Source: Frateuria defendens
GTDB taxonomy: Bacteria > Pseudomonadota > Gammaproteobacteria > Xanthomonadales > Rhodanobacteraceae
Assembly (NCBI RefSeq): GCF_001182895.1
Contig: NZ_LFQR01000058.1
Location: forward strand, 1-64,000
Reading direction: 5' to 3'
DNA length: 64,000 nucleotides
Of the stretch, positions 6,376 through 17,709 are shown piece after piece. The position numbers and the translations under genes were made by a program. Below the pieces are notes generated by a model. It was not told the origin of the DNA and did not search any database. It saw nothing but the letters and a program-made list of their open reading frames with translations. How positions within the stretch are numbered: position 1 is the stretch's first letter; each line of letters begins with the position of its first letter.

Positions 6376-8049
6376 TCAGGCCGTCTGCGCGCGTTCCAGC
6401 ATCTGCTTGGCGTGGGCGCGCGTCTCGCGGGTGATCTCCACGCCGCCGAGCATGCGCGCCAGCTCGTCGCGGCGGCCCTGGGCGCTCAGCTTCTCGATCG
6501 CGGTGCGGGTGCTGTCGCCGTCGCTTTGCTTGACCACGCGCAGGTGGGCATGGCCCTGCGCGGCCACCTGTGGCAGGTGGGTGACGCACAGCACCTGGCG
6601 GCTGCCGCCCAGCGCGCGCAGTTTCTGGCCGACCACCTCCGCCACGGCGCCGCCGATGCCGGTGTCGACCTCGTCGAAGACCATGCTGCCCACGGTGTCC
6701 TTGCCCAGCGTGGCGACTTCGATCGCCAGGCTGATGCGCGCCAGCTCGCCGCCGGAGGCGACCTTGCGCAGCGGCCGCAGCGGCTGGCCCGGGTTGGCGC
6801 TGACCAGCAGCTCGCAGCGCTCGCGGCCCTGCGCATCCGGTTCGTCGCCGTCGACGGTTTCCAGCGAGGCTTCGAGCCGGCCGCCGGCCATGCCCAGCTC
6901 CGCCATCAGCGCGCTGACTTCCTCGCCGAGGCGGGCCGCCGCCGCATGCCGTGCCTGGGACAGCGTTCCGGCGGCCTTGGCGTAGTCGTGCCGGAGGCGC
7001 TCGCGCTGCGCCTCGACCTGTAGCAGCGCCTCGCCCGCGCCTTCCAGCTCGGCCAGTTCGGTGCGCAGGGCGGCCAGCTTGTCGTGCAGTTCGTCCACCG
7101 GCAGCCGGTGGCGGCGACCCAGTTCGTGCAGGTGCGCGAGGTGGGTGTCGACCTGGGCGTAGCGCTCCGGGTCGAGGTCCACGTCCTGCGCGTAGCGGCC
7201 GAGGCCGTCGGCCGCTTCGGCGAGCTGGATCTCGGCGCCGGCGAGGAGCTCCTGCAACGGGGCGAGCCGGTCGTCGAGCGTCGCCAGCTTGCCGAGCTCG
7301 GCCTGGGCGCGGCCCAGCGCGCGGCGCAGGGCGAATTCGCTGTCGCCGTCGAGCAGCTCGACCACGCCGGCCGCGCCTTCGGCCAGCCGGCCGGCGTTGG
7401 CGAGGCGCTTGTGGCTGGTTTCCAGCTCGGCCAGCTCGGCGGGCGGCAGTGCCCACTGCTCCAGCTCGTCCAGCTCGTGGCGGAGCAGCTCCAGGCGCTG
7501 CCCGCGGTCCTCGCCGCCGCTCAGCTTGCGGACGCGCGCGCCGAGCTCTCGCCACTGTGTGGCCAGTTCGCGCACCTGGGCGACCAGGGTCTCGTTGCCG
7601 GCATAGGCGTCGAGCAGGGCGAGCTGGTGGGCGCGCGCGAGCAGGGCCTGGTGCTCGTGCTGGCCGTGGATCTCCAGCAGCAGCGTGGCCAGCTCGCCGA
7701 GCTGGCTGGCGTTGGCCGGGCGGCCGTTGATCCAGGCGCGCGAACTGCCTTCGGCGCGGATCACCCGCCGCAGCTGGCAGGCGCCGTCTTCGTCCAGCTC
7801 CTCGCGGCGGAGCCAGTCGCGGGCTTCCGGCAGGCCGGCGAGGTCGAACTCGGCGGCGAGTTCGGCGCGGTCGCTGCCGGCGCGCACCATGCCGCTGTCG
7901 GCGCGGGCGCCGGCCAGCAACATCAGGGCGTCGACCAGCAGCGACTTGCCGGCGCCGGTCTCGCCGCTGACTACGGTGAGGCCGGGGCCGAAGGCGATCT
8001 CGGCTTCTTCGACGACGGCGAAATGGCGGACGTAGAGCGAGGTAAGCAT
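6376..8049 (-). CDS. recN: DNA repair protein RecN
   Basis: RecN is an SMC-like ATPase that acts early in recombinational repair of double-strand breaks. The 557-residue product has the family length: Walker A GETGAGKS at residues 29-36, a long central coiled coil rich in Leu, Glu and Ala, the ABC signature SGGELARISLA and Walker B VFDEVDTGIGG. It is divergent from hrcA, the standard order in this lineage. I saw no clear LexA box in the ~175-bp gap. Confidence 0.97.
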   Translation of the reverse strand: MLTSLYVRHFAVVEEAEIAFGPGLTVVSGETGAGKSLLVDALMLLAGARADSGMVRAGSDRAELAAEFDLAGLPEARDWLRREELDEDGACQLRRVIRAEGSSRAWINGRPANASQLGELATLLLEIHGQHEHQALLARAHQLALLDAYAGNETLVAQVRELATQWRELGARVRKLSGGEDRGQRLELLRHELDELEQWALPPAELAELETSHKRLANAGRLAEGAAGVVELLDGDSEFALRRALGRAQAELGKLATLDDRLAPLQELLAGAEIQLAEAADGLGRYAQDVDLDPERYAQVDTHLAHLHELGRRHRLPVDELHDKLAALRTELAELEGAGEALLQVEAQRERLRHDYAKAAGTLSQARHAAAARLGEEVSALMAELGMAGGRLEASLETVDGDEPDAQGRERCELLVSANPGQPLRPLRKVASGGELARISLAIEVATLGKDTVGSMVFDEVDTGIGGAVAEVVGQKLRALGGSRQVLCVTHLPQVAAQGHAHLRVVKQSDGDSTRTAIEKLSAQGRRDELARMLGGVEITRETRAHAKQMLERAQTA

Positions 8050-8224
8050 GGCTCGGGATACGTTGGGGTCGGTGGATTGTAAGGGGCGGAGGCGTTTTGC
8101 AGGAGGTCGCCGTGGCGCCCGGAGGCGGCCCGCCGGCCGCGTCCCCGGCGGGCGCGGGGGTGGTTCCTTGCAAACTTGCGTCCTACACCTTATTTCTTGC
8201 TCGTCTCACGGATTGCCACAGTGC

Positions 8225-9286
8225 ATGTTTCCTTCCTCCGGCCCTGAACTCGACGCCCGCGCCCGGCGCCTGCTGCGCACGCTGATCGCTCAATACCTGG
8301 TCGATGGCGAGCCGGTGGGGTCGCGCACGCTGTCGCGCTCGTCCGGGCTGGACGTGAGCCCGGCGACGATCCGCAACATCATGGCCGATCTCGAGGAGGC
8401 CGGGTTGCTGGTCTCGCCGCATACCTCGGCGGGACGGGTGCCGACGCCGCGCGGCCTGCGCCTGTTCGTCGACAGCCTGATCGAATTGCAGCCGCTGCAT
8501 CCGGACGAGCGCGTGCGCCTGCAGCGCGAGCTGTCGCCGGCGCCGGCGACCACGCGCGACCTGCTTGGCAGCGTTTCCACGCTGCTGTCGGCGATGACCC
8601 ATTTCGCCGGCGTGGTCAGCGTGCCGCGGCAGGCCGACTTCCCGCTGCGCCACATCGACTTCGTGCCGCTGCCGGACGCGCGGGTGCTGGTGATCCTGGT
8701 GTTCTCCGACAACCAGGTGCAGAACCGCATCGTGCAGCTGGCCAAGCCGCTGGACGGGCGTGAGCTGGAGCAGGCGGCCAACTACATCAACGAGCACTTC
8801 GTCGGCCTGCGCGTGGACGACATCCGCGCGCACCTGCTGCGCGAACTGCGCGAGGCCAGCAGCGAGCTCAAGCGGCTGCTGGCCAGCGCGGTGGACCTGG
8901 CGGCGGCCTCCTTCGCGCCGCAGGTGAAGGACGAGGACGTGCTGGTCAGCGGCCAGACCAACCTGATGACCTATGCGGAGCTGGCCGACCTGGGCCGGCT
9001 GCGCGAGCTGTTCGAGGCGTTCCAGCAGAAGAACGAACTGCTGCAGCTGATGGAGGTGTGCGCCCGGGCGCCGGGCGTGCGCCTGTTCATCGGCGAGGAA
9101 TCGGGCTTCGCCGCGCTGGACGGCTGCAGCGTGGTGACCGCCAGCTACGGCGCCCAGGGCCGCATGCTGGGGGCGGTGGGCGTGATCGGGCCGACCCGCA
9201 TGGCCTACGACCGGGTGATCCCGGTGGTGCAGGCCACCGCCGATTTGCTGAGCGACGCCTTGAATCGGGCGGCGACGGCCTTATAA
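8225..9286 (+). CDS. hrcA: Heat-inducible transcription repressor HrcA
   Basis: HrcA represses chaperone operons by binding CIRCE operators and is kept active by GroEL. The 353-residue product has the N-terminal winged helix (LDVSPATIRNIMADLEEAGL, then SAGRVPTPRG) and the GAF-like domain to the end. The ATG at 8225 is chosen to match family length; longer upstream frames are low-quality. Upstream, TTGCAA (about 8168) and TTATTT spaced by 16 nt could serve as a promoter. It heads the grpE-dnaK-dnaJ cluster, but no CIRCE repeat was found here, so its operator is probably elsewhere, such as groESL. Confidence 0.95.
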   Translation: MFPSSGPELDARARRLLRTLIAQYLVDGEPVGSRTLSRSSGLDVSPATIRNIMADLEEAGLLVSPHTSAGRVPTPRGLRLFVDSLIELQPLHPDERVRLQRELSPAPATTRDLLGSVSTLLSAMTHFAGVVSVPRQADFPLRHIDFVPLPDARVLVILVFSDNQVQNRIVQLAKPLDGRELEQAANYINEHFVGLRVDDIRAHLLRELREASSELKRLLASAVDLAAASFAPQVKDEDVLVSGQTNLMTYAELADLGRLRELFEAFQQKNELLQLMEVCARAPGVRLFIGEESGFAALDGCSVVTASYGAQGRMLGAVGVIGPTRMAYDRVIPVVQATADLLSDALNRAATAL

Positions 9287-9368
9287 AGCCCCGCGGGAGG
9301 CGGGATTCCCCGCATATATCGATCGTCGGCACCAGTGGCTGGCGTAGGTTTTTTGTTGGAGTGAAGGC

Positions 9369-9899
9369 ATGCAGAACAACGATCAGCAGGCGTCCCAGGA
9401 GACGCAGACCGGCCAGCCGGCAGCGGCCGATGCCGCCGACGTGGAGGCGCTCAAGGCCCGCGTCGCCGAACTGGAAGCCAGCAACGCCGAGCTGCGCGAA
9501 ACCGTGCTGCGCGAAAAGGCGGAGCTCGAGAACCAGCGCCGTCGCCTGCACCGCGACGTGGAGCAGGCGCGCCGCTTCGCCAACGAGAAGCTGCTCAATG
9601 AACTGCTGCCGGTCTACGACGGCCTAGAGCTGGGTCTGGCGACCGAGGCGGGCGACGCGGCCGCGGTGCGCGAGGGCATCAGCCTGACGCTGAAGTCGCT
9701 GCTGAAGATCGCCGAGGGCAACGGCCTGGTGCAGATCGACCCCCGCGGGCAGCCGCTCGATCCGGAGCGCCACCACGCGGTGAGCATGGTCGAGGCGCCC
9801 GGGCAGGCGCCAGGCACCGTGGTCAGCGTGCTGCAGAAGGGCTACCTGCTGAACGACCGTCTGCTGCGCCCGGCCCTGGTGGCCGTGGCGAAGGAATGA
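9369..9899 (+). CDS. grpE: Nucleotide exchange factor GrpE
   Basis: GrpE releases ADP from DnaK to restart the chaperone cycle. The 176-residue product has an acidic, glutamine-rich disordered N-terminus, a long coiled coil (VEALKARVAELEASNAELRE) and the C-terminal beta domain ending GYLLNDRLLRPALVAVA. It lies 82 bp downstream of hrcA and 164 bp upstream of dnaK, the conserved order. No sigma-32-like promoter is obvious in the upstream gap. Confidence 0.97.
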   Translation: MQNNDQQASQETQTGQPAAADAADVEALKARVAELEASNAELRETVLREKAELENQRRRLHRDVEQARRFANEKLLNELLPVYDGLELGLATEAGDAAAVREGISLTLKSLLKIAEGNGLVQIDPRGQPLDPERHHAVSMVEAPGQAPGTVVSVLQKGYLLNDRLLRPALVAVAKE

Positions 9900-10063
9900 C
9901 CGGAACCGCCCCGGCGACAAGCCTGAACGGGCGCCGGCGGCGGTCATTCCGGGCCCTCGGGGCCGGGCCGCGACGCGATTGAATCGACGGACGCCGGCCC
10001 CCACTTGACAAACATCGCGGTCGCAAGAGCCGCTCACAAGAATCGAATTCGGAGTAGAGAGAC

Positions 10064-11980
<1,917 letters not shown>

Positions 11981-12011
11981 GTCGTCGCGATGGTCGGCAC
12001 GACCGATCCAT

Positions 12012-12046
12012 GCAGCCCGCGCCCGGAAACACCGGGCGCGGGCTGC
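12012..12046 (+). terminator. dnaK-dnaJ intercistronic hairpin
   Basis: A perfect 15-bp GC-rich stem (GCAGCCCGCGCCCGG and its complement) with loop AAACA lies 31 bp after the dnaK stop. No U-run follows, so it probably attenuates or processes the message to give more DnaK than DnaJ. Confidence 0.7.
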
Positions 12047-12113
12047 GCGTTGAATGGGGAACGGAAGCGCGCCGGCATGCTGGCCGGCAGTGGCTTCGAA
12101 TCGAGAAGTACCG

Positions 12114-13241
12114 ATGAGCAAGCGTGATTATTACGAAGTCCTCGGGGTGGAGCGCAGCGTCACCGAGGTCGAACTGAAGAAGTCGTTCCGGCGGCTGGCG
12201 ATGAAGTACCACCCGGACCGCTGCCCGGACGATCCGGCGGCGCAGGAGAAGTTCAAGGAGGCCAAGGAGGCCTACGAGGTGCTCGCCGACGCGCAGAAGC
12301 GCGGCCTGTACGACCAGTACGGCCACGCCGCCTTCGAGGGCGGCATGGGGGGCGGCGGTGGCGCCGGCTTCGGCGACGTGGGCGACATTTTCGGCGACAT
12401 TTTCGGCGACATCTTCGGCATGGGCGGCGGTCGCGGCGGCCGCCAGCGGCGGGGCGCCGACCTGCGCTACATCATGGAGCTCGATCTCGAGGAAGCCGTG
12501 TTCGGCGTCGAGAAGAAGATCGAGATCCCCACCCAGGTCAACTGCCACCACTGCAACGGCAGCGGCTCGGCCGACGGCAAGACGGCCACCTGCCGCACCT
12601 GCAACGGCCATGGCCGGGTGCGCATGCAGAACGGCATCTTCTCGATCCAGCAGGGCTGCCCGACCTGTGGCGGCAGCGGCCAGGTGATCGAGAACCCGTG
12701 CAAGGCCTGCCACGGCGAGGGCCGCCTGGAGGAGGCTCGCACGCTGTCGGTGCGTATTCCCGAGGGCGTCGACAACGGCGACCGCATCCGTCTCACCGGC
12801 CAGGGCGAGGCCGGCGCCAGCGGCGCGCCGGCGGGCGACCTCTACGTCGAGGTGCGGGTGCGCGAGCACAAGATTTTCCAGCGCGAGGGCAACGACCTGC
12901 ATTGCGAGCTGCCGATCCGCTTCTCGCAGGCGGCACTGGGCGCCGAACTGCAGGTGCCGACGCTGGAGGGCGACGTGGCGATCACGGTGCCGCCCGAGAC
13001 GCAGACCGGCCAGCAGTTCCGCCTGCGCGGGCGCGGCGTGAAGTCGGTGCGCAGCGGCCGCCATGGCGACCTGATCTGCCGCGTGGTGGTGGAGACGCCG
13101 GTGCGCCTGACGCGCCAGCAGCGCGAGCTGTTCGAACAGCTGGAAACCACCTTCGCCGACGGCAAGGCGGAGGAGCACACCCCGCGCGCCAAGACCTGGG
13201 TGGACGGCGTCAAGCAGTTCTGGTCGCGGGTCACCTCGTGA
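12114..13241 (+). CDS. dnaJ: Chaperone DnaJ (Hsp40)
   Basis: DnaJ delivers unfolded clients to DnaK and stimulates its ATPase. The 375-residue protein has a J domain with HPD at residues 33-35, a Gly/Phe region with three tandem copies of DIFG, and a zinc finger with four CxxCxGxG repeats ([32 protein letters not shown]). The C-terminal client-binding domains follow. The start [11 protein letters not shown] is family-conserved. It is downstream of dnaK, beyond the strong hairpin. Confidence 0.99.
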   Translation: MSKRDYYEVLGVERSVTEVELKKSFRRLAMKYHPDRCPDDPAAQEKFKEAKEAYEVLADAQKRGLYDQYGHAAFEGGMGGGGGAGFGDVGDIFGDIFGDIFGMGGGRGGRQRRGADLRYIMELDLEEAVFGVEKKIEIPTQVNCHHCNGSGSADGKTATCRTCNGHGRVRMQNGIFSIQQGCPTCGGSGQVIENPCKACHGEGRLEEARTLSVRIPEGVDNGDRIRLTGQGEAGASGAPAGDLYVEVRVREHKIFQREGNDLHCELPIRFSQAALGAELQVPTLEGDVAITVPPETQTGQQFRLRGRGVKSVRSGRHGDLICRVVVETPVRLTRQQRELFEQLETTFADGKAEEHTPRAKTWVDGVKQFWSRVTS

Positions 13242-13290
13242 GACCTCCGCGCGCGCCCCTTTTCGCCGGCCGTCGCCACAGGAGTCGTGC

Positions 13291-14091
13291 ATGAGCCATC
13301 CCGTTCGCGTCGCCATCAACGGCGCCACCGGCCGTATGGGGCGGGTGCTGATCGAGCTTTTGCAGCACGACCGGCGCTTCGAGCTGGTCGCCGCGCTCGC
13401 GACGCCCACGAATGCGCTGCAGGGCACGCCGGTCGCGCCGGGCAGCGCGGTGCGCTACGCGCACGACTGGTCGCAGGTCGGGCCGCTCGACGTGGTGGTC
13501 GACTTCAGCGGCCCCGGCGGCCTGGCCGCGGCGCTGGCGCATTGCGAGGTGCACGGTGTGGCCCTGGTGTGCGGCACCACCGGCCTCGACGCCGCGTTGG
13601 CGCAGCGGCTGGACGCCGTCTCAGAGCGCATCGCGCTGCTGCGCTCGGCCAACTTCAGCCTCGGCGTCGCCGTGCTCGCGCGCCTGCTGCGCGAAGCGGC
13701 GGCGGCGCTGCGCGAGTGGGACCTGGAGATCGTCGAGGCGCATCACGGCCGCAAGGAGGATGCGCCCTCGGGCACCGCGCTGCTGCTCGGCGAGGCCGCC
13801 GCCGCGGCGCGCGGCACCACGCTGGCCGAGGCGGCGACCTATGCGCGCGAGGGCCGCACCGGTCCGCGCGAGGCCGGCACGATCGGCTTCGCCGTGGTGC
13901 GCGGCGGCGACATCGTGGGCGAACACGCCGCGATGCTGATCGGGCAGGGCGAGCGCGTGGAGCTGTCCCACCGCGCCACCGACCGCTCGATCTTCGCCCG
14001 CGGCGCGCTCGAGGCCGCGTACTGGCTGGCCGGCAAGGCGCCGGGCGCCTACGGGCTCGATGCCATGCTGGGCGATCGCATCGGGCGTTGA
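13291..14091 (+). CDS. dapB: 4-hydroxy-tetrahydrodipicolinate reductase
   Basis: DapB makes tetrahydrodipicolinate with NAD(P)H in the lysine and diaminopimelate pathway. The 266-residue product has the nucleotide-binding GATGRMGR at residues 11-18, VCGTTGL near 95, the catalytic EAHHGRKEDAPSGTA and the C-terminal HRATDRSIFARGA. RBS AGGAG sits just before the ATG. In many proteobacteria dapB follows dnaJ, as here. Confidence 0.98.
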   Translation: MSHPVRVAINGATGRMGRVLIELLQHDRRFELVAALATPTNALQGTPVAPGSAVRYAHDWSQVGPLDVVVDFSGPGGLAAALAHCEVHGVALVCGTTGLDAALAQRLDAVSERIALLRSANFSLGVAVLARLLREAAAALREWDLEIVEAHHGRKEDAPSGTALLLGEAAAAARGTTLAEAATYAREGRTGPREAGTIGFAVVRGGDIVGEHAAMLIGQGERVELSHRATDRSIFARGALEAAYWLAGKAPGAYGLDAMLGDRIGR

Positions 14092-14224
14092 TCCTTCGGC
14101 GCGGTGCCGCCGTCGGCCTGCTTGCCGCGGTGGGCGGCAGGCAGGCTCCCGGCCCGCTCGCCCTGTCGCGCGATGACTCGGCCGGGTACGCTGCACATTC
14201 CGCCGCCGTGAAGCCCCGAGCGCC

Positions 14225-14656
14225 ATGTCCTGGTCCACTTTTCCGCTGCTGGCCGTCGCCGGCTCGCTCAGCCTGCTGGCGTCGGCGCTGCATGTCGCCG
14301 TCCTGTTCGGTGGGCCTGCGTGGTATCGCCGCTTCGGTGCCGGCGAGCGGATCGCGCGGCTGGCGGAGGCCGGGCATTGGTACCCGGTCGTGGTCACCAG
14401 CTTCGTGGCGTTGATGCTGCTGGTCTGGGCCGGCTATGCCTTCTCGGGCGCCAGCCTGCTGCCGCGGTTTCCGCTGCTCAAGCCGGCGCTGTGCGCGATC
14501 GCTGGCGTCTACCTCTTGCGCGGTCTGGTCATCGTGCCGATGGTGTTGTTCGCCTTCGACCGCGTGACCGGCTTCTGGGTGTGGAGTTCGCTGGTCTGCC
14601 TGATTTACGCCGCCGCCTATGGGCTGGGACTGATCCAGGCCTGGCCGCGGCTCTGA
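14225..14656 (+). CDS. Small four-helix membrane protein of unknown function
   Basis: A 143-residue hydrophobic protein with about four predicted transmembrane helices (near residues 5-25, 55-75, 88-110 and 118-138). I do not recognise a defined family. It lies between dapB and the riboswitch-controlled transporter, on the same strand as both. It may be co-transcribed with neither, because the riboswitch leader begins about 65 bp after its stop. Confidence 0.6.
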   Translation: MSWSTFPLLAVAGSLSLLASALHVAVLFGGPAWYRRFGAGERIARLAEAGHWYPVVVTSFVALMLLVWAGYAFSGASLLPRFPLLKPALCAIAGVYLLRGLVIVPMVLFAFDRVTGFWVWSSLVCLIYAAAYGLGLIQAWPRL

Positions 14657-14719
14657 GGCGCCGCGACGGGCGGCCGTCACTTGCCGCGCGCGGAACGCCT
14701 CGCTACCATGCCGCCCGTT

Positions 14720-14870
14720 GTCATTGGGGAGTAGCCATCCTCACCGCGAAGGCGCATGGCCTTCGTTCCCCCGAGGAATCCGCGTCAACAGACTTGAGGC
14801 ATCGCCTCATGGCGCGGATGGCCGCTGCGGCATGCTGCATGCCGCAACGCGCCCGGCGAGACCTTTGGCC
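14720..14870 (+). ncRNA. yybP-ykoY (Mn2+) riboswitch aptamer
   Basis: The conserved blocks of the yybP-ykoY aptamer are present in order: GGGGAGTAGCC (14726-14736), GTCAACAGACTTGAGGC (14784-14800) and GGCGAGACCTTTGGCC (14855-14870). In this class Mn2+ docks the two conserved loops and stabilises an ON state for metal export genes. It directly precedes a cation exchanger gene. Recognition is by remembered consensus; no covariance model was run. Confidence 0.88.
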
Positions 14871-14886
14871 GCGACGTGCTCACCCC

Positions 14887-14934
14887 GGCCGGGCGAGCCG
14901 CGTCGTCGCGCCAATGGTTTCCGCTCGCCCGGCC
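14887..14934 (+). promoter_or_regulatory. Likely expression platform of the riboswitch
   Basis: A perfect 12-bp inverted repeat (GGCCGGGCGAGC at 14887-14898, complement at 14923-14934) ends 11 nt before the transporter ATG. It could alternate with the aptamer 3' stem and block ribosome access. The lack of a U-run favours translational control. Confidence 0.6.
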
Positions 14935-14945
14935 CGGTTCGTCTC

Positions 14946-15953
14946 ATGCTGACAGCGCTCCTGTTCCTGGTTTCCGCCGGCGCGATCTATTTCGCCTGCG
15001 AGTATTTCGTCAACGGCATCGAATGGCTCGGACGTCGTTTCAACCTCGGCGCCACCGCCGTGGGCACCGTGCTGGCCGCGTTCGGCACGGCCCTGCCGGA
15101 GAGCGCGGTGACCTTCGTCGCGGTGATGCTCGGGCGCACGCCGGCGCAGCGCGACATCGGCGTCGGCGCCGCCCTGGGCGGTCCGCTGGTGCTGGCCACC
15201 ATCGCCTATGCGGTGGTCGGTGTGGCGCTGTGGTGCAATCGCCGCCGCCTGCGGCGCGTCGACCACGCGGTGCGCGTCGACCACCGGCGGCTGGCGCATG
15301 ACCAGTCGTGGTTTCTGGCCATCTTCGTGGTGAAGTGCGGGCTTGGTCTGGTCGCGTTCGCGGTCAAGCCGTGGTTGGGCGTGGCCTTCCTGGTCGCCTA
15401 TGCGCTCTACGTATGGCGCGAATTGCGCGACGGCGACACCGCGCCGGAAGAGGAGGAGCTGGAGCCGCTCAAGTTCCAGCCGACCGCGGAGCAGCCGGCG
15501 CTGTCGCGCATCGTCGCGCAGAGCGTGCTGGCGCTGGCGGTGATCGCCGCCGCCTCGCGCCTGTTCGTGGGGCAGATCGAGGCGATCGGCGAGGCGCTCA
15601 AGCTCTCGCCGCACCTGGTGGCGCTGGTGCTGAGCCCGGTGGCGACCGAGCTGCCGGAGACCATGAACGCGCTGATCTGGGTGCGCCAGGGCAAGGAGCG
15701 CCTGGCGCTGGCCAACATCTCCGGCGCGATGATGATCCAGGCCACCGTGCCCAGCGCGCTGGCGCTGTTCGCCACGCCCTGGATGTTCGATGCGCCGCTG
15801 ATCGTGGCCGGCGTGCTCACCATGGCCGCGATCGTGTACCTGCTGTGGCTGTTCCGGCGCGGTCGCGTGGATGCGCGCTGGCTGCTGCCGGCCGGGCTGA
15901 TGTACGGCGTGTTCGCGGTGTTCGTGGCCTGGTATTCCGGCAGCAGGCTCTGA
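14946..15953 (+). CDS. Na/Ca-exchanger family cation transporter
   Basis: A 335-residue inner-membrane antiporter of the calcium/cation exchanger superfamily. It has two homologous halves carrying the alpha repeats: GTVLAAFGTALPESAVTFVA in the first and LVLSPVATELPETMNALIW in the second. The acidic residues in these repeats bind the cation. About 10-11 membrane helices are separated by an acidic cytosolic loop (EEEELE). The start is the ATG just after the riboswitch platform; upstream in-frame codons lie inside the aptamer. Control by a Mn2+ riboswitch suggests Mn2+ export rather than, or besides, Ca2+. Confidence 0.88.
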   Translation: MLTALLFLVSAGAIYFACEYFVNGIEWLGRRFNLGATAVGTVLAAFGTALPESAVTFVAVMLGRTPAQRDIGVGAALGGPLVLATIAYAVVGVALWCNRRRLRRVDHAVRVDHRRLAHDQSWFLAIFVVKCGLGLVAFAVKPWLGVAFLVAYALYVWRELRDGDTAPEEEELEPLKFQPTAEQPALSRIVAQSVLALAVIAAASRLFVGQIEAIGEALKLSPHLVALVLSPVATELPETMNALIWVRQGKERLALANISGAMMIQATVPSALALFATPWMFDAPLIVAGVLTMAAIVYLLWLFRRGRVDARWLLPAGLMYGVFAVFVAWYSGSRL

Positions 15954-15963
15954 GGCCGAGCCT

Positions 15964-16278
15964 TCAGTGCATGCGGAGCAAGCCGAAGCAGGCGGCCACC
16001 AGCAGCAGGGCCAGCGCGAGCATCGAGGCCAGGCCGAGGAAAACGCCCAGGCCCATGCGGGTCCTGCCCTGCGCGAGCAGGACGATCGCCGCGACCAGGA
16101 TGGCGACGAGCGGCAGCGGCAGCAGCATGCCATACAGCAACGGCACGGCCATGCCCAGCGCGACCAGCAGCACGCTGCCGCCGAGGCCGATCGCCCAGGC
16201 CAGGCCAAAGCCCTTGGCGAGGGAGCCCTTGGGGTTGCGCGGCGGGTCGCCGGGCAGGGGCGGCGGCTGCTCGCTCAT
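15964..16278 (-). CDS. Small membrane protein, last gene of the lipid-enzyme operon
   Basis: A 104-residue protein with a proline-rich N-terminus (PPPLPGDPPRNP) and about three hydrophobic helices (residues 25-50, 52-69 and 75-100). The N-terminal half resembles DUF4190-like small membrane proteins, but I cannot assign a family. Its ATG overlaps the stop of the radical SAM gene by 4 nt (ATGA), so the two are translationally coupled. It may anchor or present substrate to the upstream enzymes; that is inference from position. Confidence 0.65.
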   Translation of the reverse strand: MSEQPPPLPGDPPRNPKGSLAKGFGLAWAIGLGGSVLLVALGMAVPLLYGMLLPLPLVAILVAAIVLLAQGRTRMGLGVFLGLASMLALALLLVAACFGLLRMH

Positions 16279-17709
16279 GGCGCGCCTGCCCTTTCGGCGT
16301 AGTCGCGTTCGATCTCGCGGCGCAGGCGCGCGAGGGTGTCGGCCTTGCCGTCGCGGTAGAACAGGTTGAAGGTATCGAACGGCACGATGCGGCCGTCCGG
16401 CTGCGCGATGTGCACGCAGGACTTCTTCACCGCGCGCAGGTCGAAGCTGTGGGCGTCGATGAACTGCATGATCAGCACGCGGAACACGTTGCGATACGAC
16501 AGGTCCGCCGGCGCCTGCACCTGCGGCAGGCAGCACAGCAGGTCCGACAGCGAGCAGGCCTGCGACGCGGGCGAGTGGTTGGTGGCGAAGAGCTCGAACA
16601 CGTGCGCGCGCAGCGCCTCGTCGCGCTCCACCACGATGGTGTTGCGGCCCTTGCTCACCAGTGTCTCCGGCGAGACGAAGCGGGTCAGCGGCTGCACTTG
16701 GCCGCCGAGCTTGAGCGCGTAGGCCATCGCCAGGCAGTCCGGGTTGCACGGCACGGGGATCAGGTCATCGGGCTGGAACAGCGGGCTCTGCTCGAGGATG
16801 CGCCGGCGCACCTCGCTCAAGGTCAGCCGGTCGTGTGCCGGATCGTAGCCGTCCAGGCGGCCGGCGGCCTGGATCGGCTGGAAGGTGACGCCCCGCACGC
16901 AGGGCTGGGTCAGGGCGAAGTCGATGATCTCGCCGAGCTCGTGGTCGTTGAGCCCTTTCTTCACCGTTACCACCAGCGTGGTGGAGATGTCGTGGGTTGA
17001 GGTGTTCCAGCGCCTTCAGCCGCACCTCGCGCAGCCTGGCGCCGCGCAGGTCGCGGTGCACCGCCTCGCGCAGGGAGTCGAATTGCAGGTAGAGCTCGAA
17101 GCCTGGCTGGTAGTCGGCCAGGCGGGCGGCGAAGTCCGGCTCCCTGGCAATGCGCAGGCCGTTGGTGTTGACCATCAGGTGGTGGATCGGCCGCCGCCGC
17201 GCCGCGTCGAGGATGGCGAAGAACGCCGGATGCAGGGTGGGCTCGCCGCCGGAGATCTGCACTACGTCGGGCTCGCCCTCGTTCGCCACCACGGCGTCGA
17301 GCATGCGCTCCACCGTGGCGAGGTCGCGGAAGCCCGGCCGGTGCGGGCCGCTTTCGGCGTAGCAGATCGGGCAGCGCAGGTTGCAGTGGTCGGTGATCTC
17401 GACCAGGGTGAGGCAGGAGTGCTGCATGTGCTCGGGGCACAGGCCGCAGTCGTAGGGGCAGCCGAAGTGCTGCGGCGTGTTGAAGCGCTGCGGCAGCTCC
17501 GGCGGCTTGACGTAGACCTCGCGGCATTGCCGGTAATACGCCGCGTCGTCGGCCAGCAGCACGCGCTCGCGGCCGTGCTGGGGGCACCATTTCTCCAGGT
17601 AGACGCGTTCGTCCTTGATCAGGATCTTCGCCTCCACCCGCCGCAGGCAGGTGGCGCAGACCGACACCGCGCTGTCGTAGAACAGGTACGGCCTTACCTT
17701 GGCTCCCAT
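16275..17709 (-). pseudogene. Tes-like radical SAM protein, frameshifted
   Basis: A product of about 477 residues if the frame is repaired. It begins with a rubredoxin-like Cys set (CATC, then CPQHG), continues with CPYDCGLCPEH and the radical SAM motif CNLRCPIC, has the SAM-binding ISGGEPTLHP, and ends with a Cys-containing region (PVPCNPDCLAMAYALK). This arrangement matches my memory of archaeal tetraether synthase (Tes, MJ0619), which joins lipid tails by C-C bonds. The frame breaks at 16994-16996, where the minus strand reads AACCCACGAC; dropping one C gives a continuous protein (HDISTTLVVTVKKG). It overlaps the Lgt-like gene by 16 bp and the downstream membrane protein by 4 bp. The intact coupling argues for recent loss or a sequencing error. 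Confidence 0.8.

Noticed and set aside
8050-10063. CIRCE operator expected upstream of hrcA, grpE or dnaK
   Set aside because: No TTAGCACTC-N9-GAGTGCTAA or close variant was found in the three intergenic regions.
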